Under the pieces are notes generated by a model that was not told the DNA's origin, searched no databases, and saw only the letters and a program-made list of their open reading frames with translations. Below, one piece after another: positions 21,410 through 30,645 of a DNA stretch of 54,026 bases. The first letter of the stretch is position 1, and every line of letters begins with the position of its first letter. A program made the translations under genes and the position numbers. The DNA comes from Bifidobacteriaceae bacterium. Lineage in GTDB: Bacteria; Actinomycetota; Actinomycetes; Actinomycetales; WQXJ01. Location: NCBI GenBank assembly GCA_031278655.1, contig JAITJZ010000088.1, positions 1-54,026 on the forward strand, in the 5' to 3' direction.

Positions 21410-22061
21410 CGACGTAGTCCTCCACAAACTGCTCGTAATACTCGACATAAAGGCCGGCCAGGTCGCAAGTGACGGCTTTGTCGTAATCGTCGTTGGGGAT
21501 GATCTTGGTTTTTCCGGCGTCTTCGGCGGTCTGGACGGGAACACGGGAGGTCACGGTCTCAGGGTGGTCCGCGAGCGCCTTGATGAATTCCGATTGGAAC
21601 TTCTGGGCGTAATCGTCCGGCTCGAGGTCGAGATCGGCGTCCATGGCCGCGTGGACGTCAGCCAACACCACTCGCAGATCGGGCGTCGTGACCACGGCGA
21701 CGGCCTCCGCCGTGGAGCCGGCTTCTTGAGGGACTTCGAGTTCGACGAACACTCTGTCGTAATAGGCGCGCTCGAAGTCGCGCATGGCGACGTCTCCGAC
21801 GCCGTAAACCAGGTCTTCGTAGGATTCGGACAAGGGGGCGCTTGGTGTGTCCGCCTGGGGCGGCTGGGCCTGGGAGCGGCTTCGCCAGGTCAAGAACGCC
21901 AGGGTGGCACCGCCAGCGACCGCCAGGACAACCAAACCAGCGACGATGGCGATAAGCCAGCGTCGTTTCCGCTTCGGCTTGCCGCCGCGCGGCGGGGATT
22001 CCGGCGCTTTGCGAGGTGGGGCTGCGATGGCCGGAAGCCTAGCACAGCGCCAGAGCAGCAT
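21396..22061 (-). CDS. Membrane-anchored protein of unknown function
   Basis: Basic stretch KPKRKRRW then TM helix LIAIVAGLVVLAVAGGATLAFLTW; 14-bp overlap with the downstream secreted protein gene. Confidence 0.7.
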   Translation of the reverse strand: MLLWRCARLPAIAAPPRKAPESPPRGGKPKRKRRWLIAIVAGLVVLAVAGGATLAFLTWRSRSQAQPPQADTPSAPLSESYEDLVYGVGDVAMRDFERAYYDRVFVELEVPQEAGSTAEAVAVVTTPDLRVVLADVHAAMDADLDLEPDDYAQKFQSEFIKALADHPETVTSRVPVQTAEDAGKTKIIPNDDYDKAVTCDLAGLYVEYYEQFVEDYVDANP

Positions 22062-22113
22062 GGCCGCCGCCGGGCAGCCCGCCGCCGGTCGGCGGCGGGC
22101 GAGGCCGGTTCCG

Positions 22114-22173
22114 GAGTGGTCAAATTGACCACTCAACGCGGTTTTGGCCCTCGAGTGGTCAATTTGACCACTC
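22114..22173. repeat. 60-bp unit copy 1: two 21-bp palindromes GAGTGGTCAAWTTGACCACTC
   Basis: Palindromes at 22114-22134 and 22153-22173; the whole unit is repeated at 22273. Confidence 0.95.
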
Positions 22174-22272
22174 GCCCCAGGGCCGCCCCGGACGGCCCGA
22201 AACCCAGCCACTTGTCTGACCTGCGGAAACGCTGAGGCCTGGCCGGGCGGCATCGGGCAATGGCTGGCTGGG

Positions 22273-22332
22273 GAGTGGTCAAATTGACCACTCAACGCGG
22301 TTTTGGCCCTCGAGTGGTCAATTTGACCACTC
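22273..22332. repeat. 60-bp unit copy 2 (identical)
   Basis: Palindromes at 22273-22293 and 22312-22332; same 60 bp as copy 1. Confidence 0.95.
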
Positions 22333-22452
22333 GCGCCGGGGGCGCGCCTGGTCCCCCGCGAGGGCGAGGACCGAGTTCTGGTTTGGCGGCGGATCGGGCG
22401 GCGCCGGATTCACAAGCCGCCGTGATGATCGGCCAGTATTGGGGCCGGTAGG

Positions 22453-23223
22453 GTGGTGGCCGTGACTGAGGCTATGGGCGTGGCTGTGATCGGCGCCAAG
22501 GGGCGGATGGGTTCGACGGTCGCCGAGGCGGTCACGGCCGCCCCTGACTTGCGGCTGGCGGCCGCCCTGGACCTGGGCGACTCGTTGACTGCGCTCAGGA
22601 CCAGCGCCGTCAGGGTGGCGGTCGACTTCACCGTGCCGGCGGCCACAGAAAGCAATGTCCACGAGTTGATCGACCTGGGCGTCAACGCCGTTGTCGGAAC
22701 GACCGGCTGGGACGCGGCGGCGCTGGAACGGGTGCGGGAGCATTTGGGGAGCGCCAGCGGCGTCGGCGTGGTGGTGGCGGCGAACTTCGCCCTCGGGGCG
22801 GTGCTGGCGATGCGCTTCGCGGCGCTGGCGGCGCCGTTCTTCGAATCGGCCGAGATCGTGGAGCTGCATCACCCGGACAAAGTCGACGCGCCCTCGGGAA
22901 CCGCCCGGCACACCGCTGAGGCGATCGCGGCGGCGCGGGCGCAGGCCGCCCTCGGGGCGGCCCCGGACGCGACCGAGCCGGGGCGCTCATTGGCGGGGGC
23001 GCGCGGCGCGGCGGTCGCGGGCGTGCCGGTCCACTCGGTGCGCCTGCGCGGGCTGGTGGCTCACGAAGAAATCCTGTTCGGCAACGCCGGGGAGTACTTG
23101 ACCATCCGCCACGACTCGCTCGATCGGGTCAGCTTCATGCCGGGCGTGCTGCTGGCCGTGCGCCAGGTGGTCAACCGCCCGGGCTTGACGGTTGGCTTGG
23201 AGCCGCTGCTCGGCCTGGGCTGA
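22453..23223 (+). CDS. dapB: 4-hydroxy-tetrahydrodipicolinate reductase
   Basis: VAVIGAKGRMGSTV, ELHHPDKVDAPSGTA. Confidence 0.96.
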   Translation: MVAVTEAMGVAVIGAKGRMGSTVAEAVTAAPDLRLAAALDLGDSLTALRTSAVRVAVDFTVPAATESNVHELIDLGVNAVVGTTGWDAAALERVREHLGSASGVGVVVAANFALGAVLAMRFAALAAPFFESAEIVELHHPDKVDAPSGTARHTAEAIAAARAQAALGAAPDATEPGRSLAGARGAAVAGVPVHSVRLRGLVAHEEILFGNAGEYLTIRHDSLDRVSFMPGVLLAVRQVVNRPGLTVGLEPLLGLG

Positions 23224-23226
23224 ATC

Positions 23227-25209
23227 ATGAAGCAGCCGCCCGACGTCGCCAAACTGCTGGCGACGGCGGTCGAAAAACTGGGCGGACGGCATCGGGCAGG
23301 CCAAACCGAAATGGCCGAGGCGGTCTGGTCGGCTTGCGAGCGCGGCCGTCACCTGCTGGTGCAGGCGGGCACCGGCACCGGCAAATCGCTGGCCTACCTG
23401 GTCCCGGCCCTGGCCTACGCGGCCCAAGCCGGGCAGCCGGTGGTGGTGGCGACGGCGACGCTGGCGTTGCAGCGTCAGATCGTGGATCACGACCTGCCGC
23501 TGGCGCGGGCGGCCGTCGAGCCCGCCGCGGGCCGCGAACTGGCCGGGGCGGTGGCCAAGGGGCGCCACAACTATGTCTGCCGGCACAAACTGGCGGGCGG
23601 CTACGGCGACGAGGACAGCGACCTGTTCGACCTGGTGGATGGCGCGGGCGCGGCGGCGGCCTGGCCGGCGGCGGTCAGCCTGACGGGCTCGCCGCTGGCC
23701 GAGGAGGTCGGGCGCCTCAACCGCTGGGCGCGCCGAACCGCCACCGGCGACCGCGACGACTTCCCCGGGGGCGTCTCAGCGGCGGCCTGGCGGCAGGTGT
23801 CGGTGCGCTCGGCCCAGTGCCTCGGCGGCAAATGCCCCCTGGTGGGGGACTGCTTCGCGGAGGCGGCGCGGGCGGCGGCAGGCCGGGCGGACCTGGTGGT
23901 CACCAACCACGCCATGCTGGCGATCGACGCCGCCGGGCGGTCGGTGCTGCCGGAATGGGGCGCACTGGTCATCGACGAGGCGCACAACCTGGTCCAATCC
24001 CTGACCTCGACGCTGACCGCGAGCCTCGGCGCCGAACAGGTGGCGGCGGCGGCCGCGCGCGCGGGGCGGGTCGGCTGCGAGGCCGCGGACCTGGTGGCGG
24101 CCGGGTCGGCGCTTGAGTCGGCGCTGGCCGGGGCCCCGGTGGGACGCCAGGCCCCCGGCATGGGCGAGGCCCTGACGGCGGCGGTCGGCCAGGTCAGGGC
24201 GGCGGCGCGGGCCGCGCTCAGCCAGGTGATGACGGCCGGGGCGGAAGGCGGCGAGCAGTTGGGCGGCGCCGACGCGGCGGCCAGGCAGCTGGCCTCGGCG
24301 GCGCTGGAGGAGGTGGCCGAGACGGCTCGGCGGCTGGAGGATGAGGCGGGCGGCGACGTCCGCTGGATCGGCCCCTCGGCCTTGGGCCCGGTCAGCCTCC
24401 AGGCGGCCCCGCTGGACGTGGCCGAGCGCCTGCGCGCCACCGTCTTGGAGCCGGCCCCGGCGGTGATGACCAGCGCCACCTTGGCTTTGGGGGGCAGCCT
24501 GGAGCGGGCGGCCCGGAGCTTCGGGTTGTCCGATGACGAGTGGGACGGCATCGACGTCGGCTCGCCTTTCGATTACGGCCGCCAGGCGATCTTGTACCTG
24601 CCCCGGGACTTGCCGGCCCCGGGCCAGGGCGACGCCCATTGGGCGGCTCAGCACGCCCGCCTGCGGGAACTGATCGAGGCGTCGCGGGGAGGGGCCTTGG
24701 GGTTGTTCACCTCGCGCCGGGCGGCCGAGGCCGCCGCCGAGGCGCTGCGCCCCGAACTCGACTTCGCCATCGGCGTGCAGGGCGAGAAGTCCCTGCCGGC
24801 GCTGATCGAAGACTTCACCGCCGAGCCGGAGGCGTGCCTGTTCGGGACCATCTCCCTGTGGCAGGGGGTCGACGCCCCCGGCGTCACCTGCCGCCTGGTG
24901 ACGATCGACCGGCTGGCCTTCCCGCGCCCGGACGATCCGGTCATGTCGGCTCGCGCCGAAGCCGCCGACAAGGCCGGCGACAGCGGCTTCATGGCGGTCT
25001 CGGCCGCGCACGCGGCCTTGATGTTGGCCCAGGGGGCCGGCCGGCTGATCCGCTCCGCGGAGGACCGCGGCGTGGTGGCGATCCTCGACCCGCGCATCGC
25101 CACCCGGCGCTACGGCGAGTTCCTGGCGCGCTCGCTGCCGCCGATGTGGCGCACCAGCGACCTGGCCGTGGTCCTTGGCGCGCTCGCGCGCCTGGCCGCC
25201 CAAGCCTGA
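23227..25209 (+). CDS. dinG: ATP-dependent helicase, DinG/YoaA (XPD-like)
   Basis: QAGTGTGKSLAYLVPAL Walker A; VIDEAHNL DEAH box; four Cys Fe-S region CLGGKCPLVGDCF. Confidence 0.9.
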   Translation: MKQPPDVAKLLATAVEKLGGRHRAGQTEMAEAVWSACERGRHLLVQAGTGTGKSLAYLVPALAYAAQAGQPVVVATATLALQRQIVDHDLPLARAAVEPAAGRELAGAVAKGRHNYVCRHKLAGGYGDEDSDLFDLVDGAGAAAAWPAAVSLTGSPLAEEVGRLNRWARRTATGDRDDFPGGVSAAAWRQVSVRSAQCLGGKCPLVGDCFAEAARAAAGRADLVVTNHAMLAIDAAGRSVLPEWGALVIDEAHNLVQSLTSTLTASLGAEQVAAAAARAGRVGCEAADLVAAGSALESALAGAPVGRQAPGMGEALTAAVGQVRAAARAALSQVMTAGAEGGEQLGGADAAARQLASAALEEVAETARRLEDEAGGDVRWIGPSALGPVSLQAAPLDVAERLRATVLEPAPAVMTSATLALGGSLERAARSFGLSDDEWDGIDVGSPFDYGRQAILYLPRDLPAPGQGDAHWAAQHARLRELIEASRGGALGLFTSRRAAEAAAEALRPELDFAIGVQGEKSLPALIEDFTAEPEACLFGTISLWQGVDAPGVTCRLVTIDRLAFPRPDDPVMSARAEAADKAGDSGFMAVSAAHAALMLAQGAGRLIRSAEDRGVVAILDPRIATRRYGEFLARSLPPMWRTSDLAVVLGALARLAAQA

Positions 25210-25254
25210 CGCCCCCCGTCGCTCCGGGCCGCGTTCTGGAACCGAACCGCGCAC

Positions 25255-25303
25255 GCAAGCCCGGTCAAGTTCGCCTCGGGGCAACTTGACCGGGGTTGAC
25301 TGC
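25255..25303. repeat. Hairpin repeat family B, copy 2
   Basis: aagCCCGGTCAAGTTcgcctcggggcAACTTGACCGGGgttgactgc; 12-bp stem. Confidence 0.9.
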
Positions 25304-25422
25304 CTGGCGTGGGCCGGTAACCGCTCGCCGCGCCTTGAACGGCCCCGGCCGCGGGGCTCTGACCAGCGCGAACGCCGTTGGCTTCGCCCCTGTGGAGCGG
25401 CGCGGCCCCCGGGGGCGCGCAC

Positions 25423-25471
25423 ATAAGCCCGGTCAAGTTTGCCTGGCCGCGACTTGACCGGGGTTAACTGC
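25423..25471. repeat. Hairpin repeat family B, copy 3
   Basis: ataagCCCGGTCAAGTttgcctggccgcgACTTGACCGGGgttaactgc; 11-bp stem. Confidence 0.9.
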
Positions 25472-25481
25472 GGGGGTCGGT

Positions 25482-26450
25482 TCAGCCGAGGCCGCCTTGG
25501 GACTGCCAGAAGGCGCGATTGGCCGCGGTGATCTCGTCCCAGAGGGCGGCCAGCTGGGCGGTCCATTCTGGCGAGCCTGGCTCGGGGATCACGCCGTCGC
25601 GCCAGCCGGGGGCGTCGACGTAGATTTCCGGATCGACCACCGCCTGAGACGGGTCGTGGTCCTCCTGGCGTTGGGCGGCGGCATCGGCGGTGTGCGCTTC
25701 GGTGTCGAAGTTGGGGCACACAGCCAGGGTCGCGCGCAACTCCGCCGCCGATGCCGCCGGGTCGATCAGGGCCGCCGGTCGCGTTTGCCAGGAGTCGGCC
25801 ACCGGCGGTTCGGGGTCTCGCACGCTCAGGCCCTGCTCGCGGGCGCAGCGCGTCCATGTCAGCGTGGCTTCGACGATGGCCTCCTTCTGCCTGAGTTCCT
25901 CGTCGCGTTCAAACAGCCAGACGGGCGGGCGGTAGCCGGTCTCAGCGGCGCAGGCGGCGAAGGCCTCGGAGTGATCGACGCCGCCAACGACCAGCCAATC
26001 GCCGCTCTCCTTGCCGGCCGGGGGGTTGGGCAGACCGGCGCTCTTGGTGTCCTCGCTGACGCTGGCGAGGCAGGCGCCGCCGTCCGCGAAGCAACCGACG
26101 TAGGACTCGTCGGTGTCCATGCGGACCTCGAGTTGGCCGTCCTCGCGCGTCACCGCGACGGCGGGCGCGCCGCCCTCGCTGAGGCAGGCGGCCATCGCCT
26201 CAGCGGGTTGGATTTCGGTTGGCGCGGGCTCGGCCGGCGGCGCGCTGGCGCCGGCCCCAGGCGGGCTCGGGCTTGGCAGCGACGCCACGTCCTCGCCATC
26301 CGACTGGTCGCAGCCCGCCAGCCCGGCCAGCGCCATCGCCGCCGCGCCAGCGGCGATCGAGCGCCAAACCCTTCGCACCGCCAGCCGACTCGCTTCCAAC
26401 GACCGGCCCGCGCCGACCGGCCCAGTCCGCTCACCCGCCATCTGACGCAT
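25482..26450 (-). CDS. Putative lipoprotein of unknown function
   Basis: AAGAAAMALAGLAGCDQS lipobox; ATG at 26450-26448. Confidence 0.7.
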   Translation of the reverse strand: MRQMAGERTGPVGAGRSLEASRLAVRRVWRSIAAGAAAMALAGLAGCDQSDGEDVASLPSPSPPGAGASAPPAEPAPTEIQPAEAMAACLSEGGAPAVAVTREDGQLEVRMDTDESYVGCFADGGACLASVSEDTKSAGLPNPPAGKESGDWLVVGGVDHSEAFAACAAETGYRPPVWLFERDEELRQKEAIVEATLTWTRCAREQGLSVRDPEPPVADSWQTRPAALIDPAASAAELRATLAVCPNFDTEAHTADAAAQRQEDHDPSQAVVDPEIYVDAPGWRDGVIPEPGSPEWTAQLAALWDEITAANRAFWQSQGGLG

Positions 26451-26651
26451 TATATCAGGCGGAATCGTCGAAGTTGGGCCCCCGGCTTCGCCGCCGCGGG
26501 GGCGGTGATCGGGGTCTTGGTCGAACGTCACCGCGGGTAGACGGCATCGGGCGCGGGGAAAGGCCAAAGCGGCCAGGCGGGAGGCAGCCCAAGGTGATAT
26601 GTTGCCAAGCGGACAAGCAAAGCCGCTACCCACCAGAAAGGGCTACATCAC

Positions 26652-28823
26652 ATGGCCGTAGACAACTCAACCTCCGCCCAGTCCAAATCAGCCACGCCGG
26701 TGGGAGATCCGGGCAAGATCCGCAACGTGGTCTTCGTCGGCTCCAGCGGCACGGGCAAGACCACCGTGGTCGAGGGCCTGCTGGCCGCCACCGGTGAGAT
26801 CGGCCGGGCTGGCTCTGTGGCGGAGGGAACAACAGTCACCGACTACGAGGACATCGAACACAAGACCAACCGCTCGGTCGGCTTGGCGCTGGCGCCGCTG
26901 AGCTTCGGCGGGGTCAAGATCAACGTCATCGACGCCCCCGGCTACGCGGACTACCTCGGCGACCTGCGGGCGGCCATCCGGGGCGCGGACGCGGCCGTCT
27001 TCGTCATCAGCGCGGTGGACGGCATCTCCGGGGCCACCAGGCTGCTGTGGGACGAACTGGCCCGCGAACGGATGCCGCGCGCCATCCTGATCACCAAACT
27101 CGACAACCCCCGGGCAGACTACGACGAGGTGGTCGAAGCCTGCCGCCAGTCATTCGGGGAGTCCGTCCTGCCGATGATGGTCCCGATCTACAAATCAGAG
27201 GCCGAGGTCGGCAAACTGCTCGACATCCTGACCGGCAAGGTGGTCGATTTCACCACCGGCCAGCGCCAAGTCCGGGCCGCGGAGGGCGACGAGGTCGGCA
27301 AGATGGAGCGCAACCGCGAAGCCTTCATCGAGGCGCTGATCACCGAATCCGGTGACGAAGACCTCATGGAAGCCTATTTGGAAGGCGATGAGCTGGACGG
27401 CGAGGCCCTCAAGGCGGATCTGCAGAAGGCGATGGCGGCGGCCTCCTTCTTCCCCATCATGCCGATGGCCGCGGCCGGCGGGATCGGCACCGACGAACTG
27501 CTCTACCTCATCCGCGACGGCTTCCCCAGCCCGGTGGTGGCCGAACTGCCGGAGGTCCTTGACCCGGCCGGCAAAGAGGTCGCGGTCAGCTGCGACCCCA
27601 AGGGACCGCTGGTGGCGGAGGTCATCAAGACCACCCAAGACCCCTATGTGGGTCGGATTTCGATTGTGCGCGTCTTCTCCGGGACGCTGCGGGCCGAGTC
27701 GACGGTGCATGTCGAAGGCCACGGCTCGAGCGCGGACGCCGCCGTCGGCCTGGGCGGGCACGCCGGCAATGAGCGGGTCGGCACCTTGACCTCGCCCCTG
27801 GGCGCCAAGCAACGCCCGGTGCCTTACGCCGTGGCCGGCGACCTGGCCGCTGTCGCGCGCCTGACCTCGGCCGAGACCGGCGACACGGTCTCCGACCCGA
27901 ACAAGCCGCTGGTGGCCCAACCGTGGATGTCGCCGGAGGCGATGCTGCCGGTGGCCATCAAGGCCGCCAATTCCTCCGACGAGGACAAACTCGGCACCGG
28001 CCTGAACCGCCTGGTCAGCGAGGACCCGACGCTGCGCGTCGAGCACAACCCGGAAACCGGCCAGACGGTCCTGTGGACCATGGGCGACGCCCATGTCGAC
28101 GTCACCTTTCAGCGCCTGGCGGACAAGTTCGGCGTCAAAGTGGAACGCATCCCTTACCGGGTGGCGCTGCGCGAGACCTTCAACCAGAAGCTGACGGCCG
28201 AAGGCCGCCACGTCAAGCAGTCCGGCGGCCACGGCCAGTACGCCAAGTGCCAGGTCGAGGTCGAGCCGCTGGCGCCGGGCGCCGGCTTCGAGTTCGTGGA
28301 CAAGGTTGTGGGCGGCGCGGTCCCGCGCCAGTTCATCCCCTCGGTCGAGAAGGGCGTCAAGGCCCAGATGGCGAAGGGTGTGCTGGCGGGGTATCCGGTG
28401 GTCGACATTCGGGTGACATTGTTCGACGGCAAGGCCCACTCGGTCGACTCGTCTGACGCCGCCTTCCAGATGGCCGGCGCCGTCGCCTTGCGCGAGGCGG
28501 CCAAGAAGGCCGGGGTCATCAACTTGCTGGAGCCGGTGGTCACCATGTCGATCTTGGTCGATGACGAGCATGTCGGCGCCATCATGTCTGACTTGTCCTC
28601 GCGGCGCGGCCGGTTGACGGGCACCGAGTCGGTGGCCGGCGGGCGCACCATGGTCAAGGCCGAGGTGCCGCAGTTCGAGGTCACCAATTACGCCACCGAC
28701 CTGCGCTCGATGTCGCGCGGCACGGGCTCGTTCACCAGCGACTATTTGGGCCATGAGCCGATGCCGCCGCACCGAGTCGAGGCCGTCATCGCCGAGGCCG
28801 CCAAGGCCAAAGCCGGAAGCTGA
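26652..28823 (+). CDS. Elongation factor G-like protein (EF-G2 type)
   Basis: GSSGTGKTTVVEGLL P-loop, NVIDAPGYADY, EF-G domain IV/V pattern. Confidence 0.9.
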   Translation: MAVDNSTSAQSKSATPVGDPGKIRNVVFVGSSGTGKTTVVEGLLAATGEIGRAGSVAEGTTVTDYEDIEHKTNRSVGLALAPLSFGGVKINVIDAPGYADYLGDLRAAIRGADAAVFVISAVDGISGATRLLWDELARERMPRAILITKLDNPRADYDEVVEACRQSFGESVLPMMVPIYKSEAEVGKLLDILTGKVVDFTTGQRQVRAAEGDEVGKMERNREAFIEALITESGDEDLMEAYLEGDELDGEALKADLQKAMAAASFFPIMPMAAAGGIGTDELLYLIRDGFPSPVVAELPEVLDPAGKEVAVSCDPKGPLVAEVIKTTQDPYVGRISIVRVFSGTLRAESTVHVEGHGSSADAAVGLGGHAGNERVGTLTSPLGAKQRPVPYAVAGDLAAVARLTSAETGDTVSDPNKPLVAQPWMSPEAMLPVAIKAANSSDEDKLGTGLNRLVSEDPTLRVEHNPETGQTVLWTMGDAHVDVTFQRLADKFGVKVERIPYRVALRETFNQKLTAEGRHVKQSGGHGQYAKCQVEVEPLAPGAGFEFVDKVVGGAVPRQFIPSVEKGVKAQMAKGVLAGYPVVDIRVTLFDGKAHSVDSSDAAFQMAGAVALREAAKKAGVINLLEPVVTMSILVDDEHVGAIMSDLSSRRGRLTGTESVAGGRTMVKAEVPQFEVTNYATDLRSMSRGTGSFTSDYLGHEPMPPHRVEAVIAEAAKAKAGS

Positions 28824-28992
28824 CGCCAGCGCCGGGCGGCGGCATTTGGGCTTGGCTCGGCGCCGCCGCCATGGCGGTGGAGTTGGACGATGCCGCCGCC
28901 TTCCGCCACCCGGATTGGTCCCGTTTCGGTTTCGCCGTCGATCCGGCCGGCGGCTCACCAGTAAGGCTGGCCTAATCCCGGGGGGCTGAACC

Positions 28993-30645
28993 TTGGGTAG
29001 GCTTACGGCCGTGGGAACACGGTTGGCGGTGATCGGGCTCGGGTGGGTTCAGGGTTTGGCCCTGGCCGGGCTGTACATCGCCGTGGGGCGGGCGGTCGAC
29101 GCCGCCCTCGGCCGCGCCGGCGCCGCCTTGGCCCCCATCTTCGCCTTGTTGATCGTGTTGGCGCTGGTGGCGGCCTTGGCCGCGGGGCTGGCGCCCTATT
29201 TGGCGGCCCGCGACCAAGCCGCCGACGAAGCGCGTGAGCGCCTCCGGGTGGTTGCCCACGTCTTCGAGTTGGGGGCGGCCCAGCGTTCGCGCGCCCGGGC
29301 GGGGGCGATCGTCTCGACAGCGACCGATGGCGTCGAACGGGCGGCGGCCTACAGGGGCGCCTTCCTCGGCCCGATGATCGCCTCCATGACCGCCCCGGCG
29401 TTGGTCCTGATCATGATGGGCGCGCTGGTCGATTGGCCGGTGGCGGGCATCACCGCGATCGCCCTGCCGGTCATCCCGCTGGCGATGGGGGGATTCCAGG
29501 CCGCCTTCGCGGGCGTCTCGCGGCGCTACCGCGAGAACGGGCGCGTCTTCGCCGCCAAGTTCCTCGACGCCATCCAGGGCTTGCCGACCCTGCGCCTGAT
29601 GAACGCCGACCGCGCCCACGGCCGCGCCCTCGCGGCCGCCGCCGAGGAATTGCGCCGCCACGTCATGCGCCTGCTGGCAGGCAACCAGTTGATGCTGTTC
29701 GTGGTCGACTCGCTGTTCTCGCTGGCGTTCATCGCCGGCCTGGCGGCGCTGGCGCTGTGGCGCCTCGGCCAGGGCGCGATCAGCCCCGGCGGCGCGCTGG
29801 CGCTGGTGCTCTGCGGCACCTTGCTGCTTGACCCGCTGGACCGGATCGGCCAGTTCTTCTACGTCGGCATGGGCGGGATCGCCTCGGCCAAGGAGATCAA
29901 GGCTTTCCTGGCCGAGGCGCCGGCGGTGCCGGATCCCGCCACCACGTCAGACGGCCAGTCGTCCGATGCCGCGCGCCCGGCCCCCAGCCCCGGCTCGCCC
30001 CCCAGCCCGGCGGTCGAGTTGGCGGCGGTCGACTTCGCCTACCCGGACGCCCCGCCCGTCCTGACCGGCTTCCAACTGAGCGTCCAAACCGGCGAACACG
30101 TCGCCATCGTCGGCCCGTCGGGTGTCGGCAAAACCACCATCGCCGAATTGATCCAAGGCAATCTCCGCCCCCAAGGCGGCCAAGTCCGGCTCTTCGGCGC
30201 CGATGCCGCGCGGGCGCCCCTGGCCTGGCAGCGCGCCCAAATGGCGGTTGTGGCCCAACACACCTACCTGTTCACGGGCAGTTTGCGGGACAACCTGCGG
30301 GTGGCGGACGCCGGCGCCTCGGACGAGCGGCTGATGGAGGCGTTGGCCCAGGCCGGCCTGGCCGAGTTCGCCGCCGACCTGCCTGAGGGCTTGGACAGCG
30401 CCGTCGGCGAGCGCGGCCTGGCGTTGTCCGGCGGGCAGGTCCAGCGCCTCGGCATCGCCCGCGCGTTCCTCAAGGACGCGCCGATCCTGCTTCTGGACGA
30501 GCCGACCGCGCACGTCGACCTGGGCGCCGAGCGGGCCATCCTGGCCGCCCTCGAACGCCTCGGGCGCGACAAGACGGTCATCGCCATCTCGCACCGGCGG
30601 GCGACCATCGGCCACGCCGACCGGGTCGTGGAGGTGGGTCGATGA
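28993..30645 (+). CDS. cydD: ABC exporter permease/ATPase, CydD-like
   Basis: TTG start; GPSGVGKTTI, LSGGQVQRLGIARAFL; paired with a second half-transporter. Confidence 0.7.
   Translation: MGRLTAVGTRLAVIGLGWVQGLALAGLYIAVGRAVDAALGRAGAALAPIFALLIVLALVAALAAGLAPYLAARDQAADEARERLRVVAHVFELGAAQRSRARAGAIVSTATDGVERAAAYRGAFLGPMIASMTAPALVLIMMGALVDWPVAGITAIALPVIPLAMGGFQAAFAGVSRRYRENGRVFAAKFLDAIQGLPTLRLMNADRAHGRALAAAAEELRRHVMRLLAGNQLMLFVVDSLFSLAFIAGLAALALWRLGQGAISPGGALALVLCGTLLLDPLDRIGQFFYVGMGGIASAKEIKAFLAEAPAVPDPATTSDGQSSDAARPAPSPGSPPSPAVELAAVDFAYPDAPPVLTGFQLSVQTGEHVAIVGPSGVGKTTIAELIQGNLRPQGGQVRLFGADAARAPLAWQRAQMAVVAQHTYLFTGSLRDNLRVADAGASDERLMEALAQAGLAEFAADLPEGLDSAVGERGLALSGGQVQRLGIARAFLKDAPILLLDEPTAHVDLGAERAILAALERLGRDKTVIAISHRRATIGHADRVVEVGR

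Noticed and set aside
22114-22332. CRISPR array
   Set aside because: Only two units, each internally palindromic, with no array of regular unique spacers and no cas genes.
22260-22451. Short ORF with repeated VVKLTTQRGFGPRVVNLTTR peptide
   Set aside because: Simply translates the palindromic DNA repeat; also present in the 21078-22235 frame.
22114-25471. Integrated mobile element bounded by the two repeat families
   Set aside because: The flanking repeats differ, no integrase or transposase is present, and dapB and dinG are ordinary chromosomal genes.
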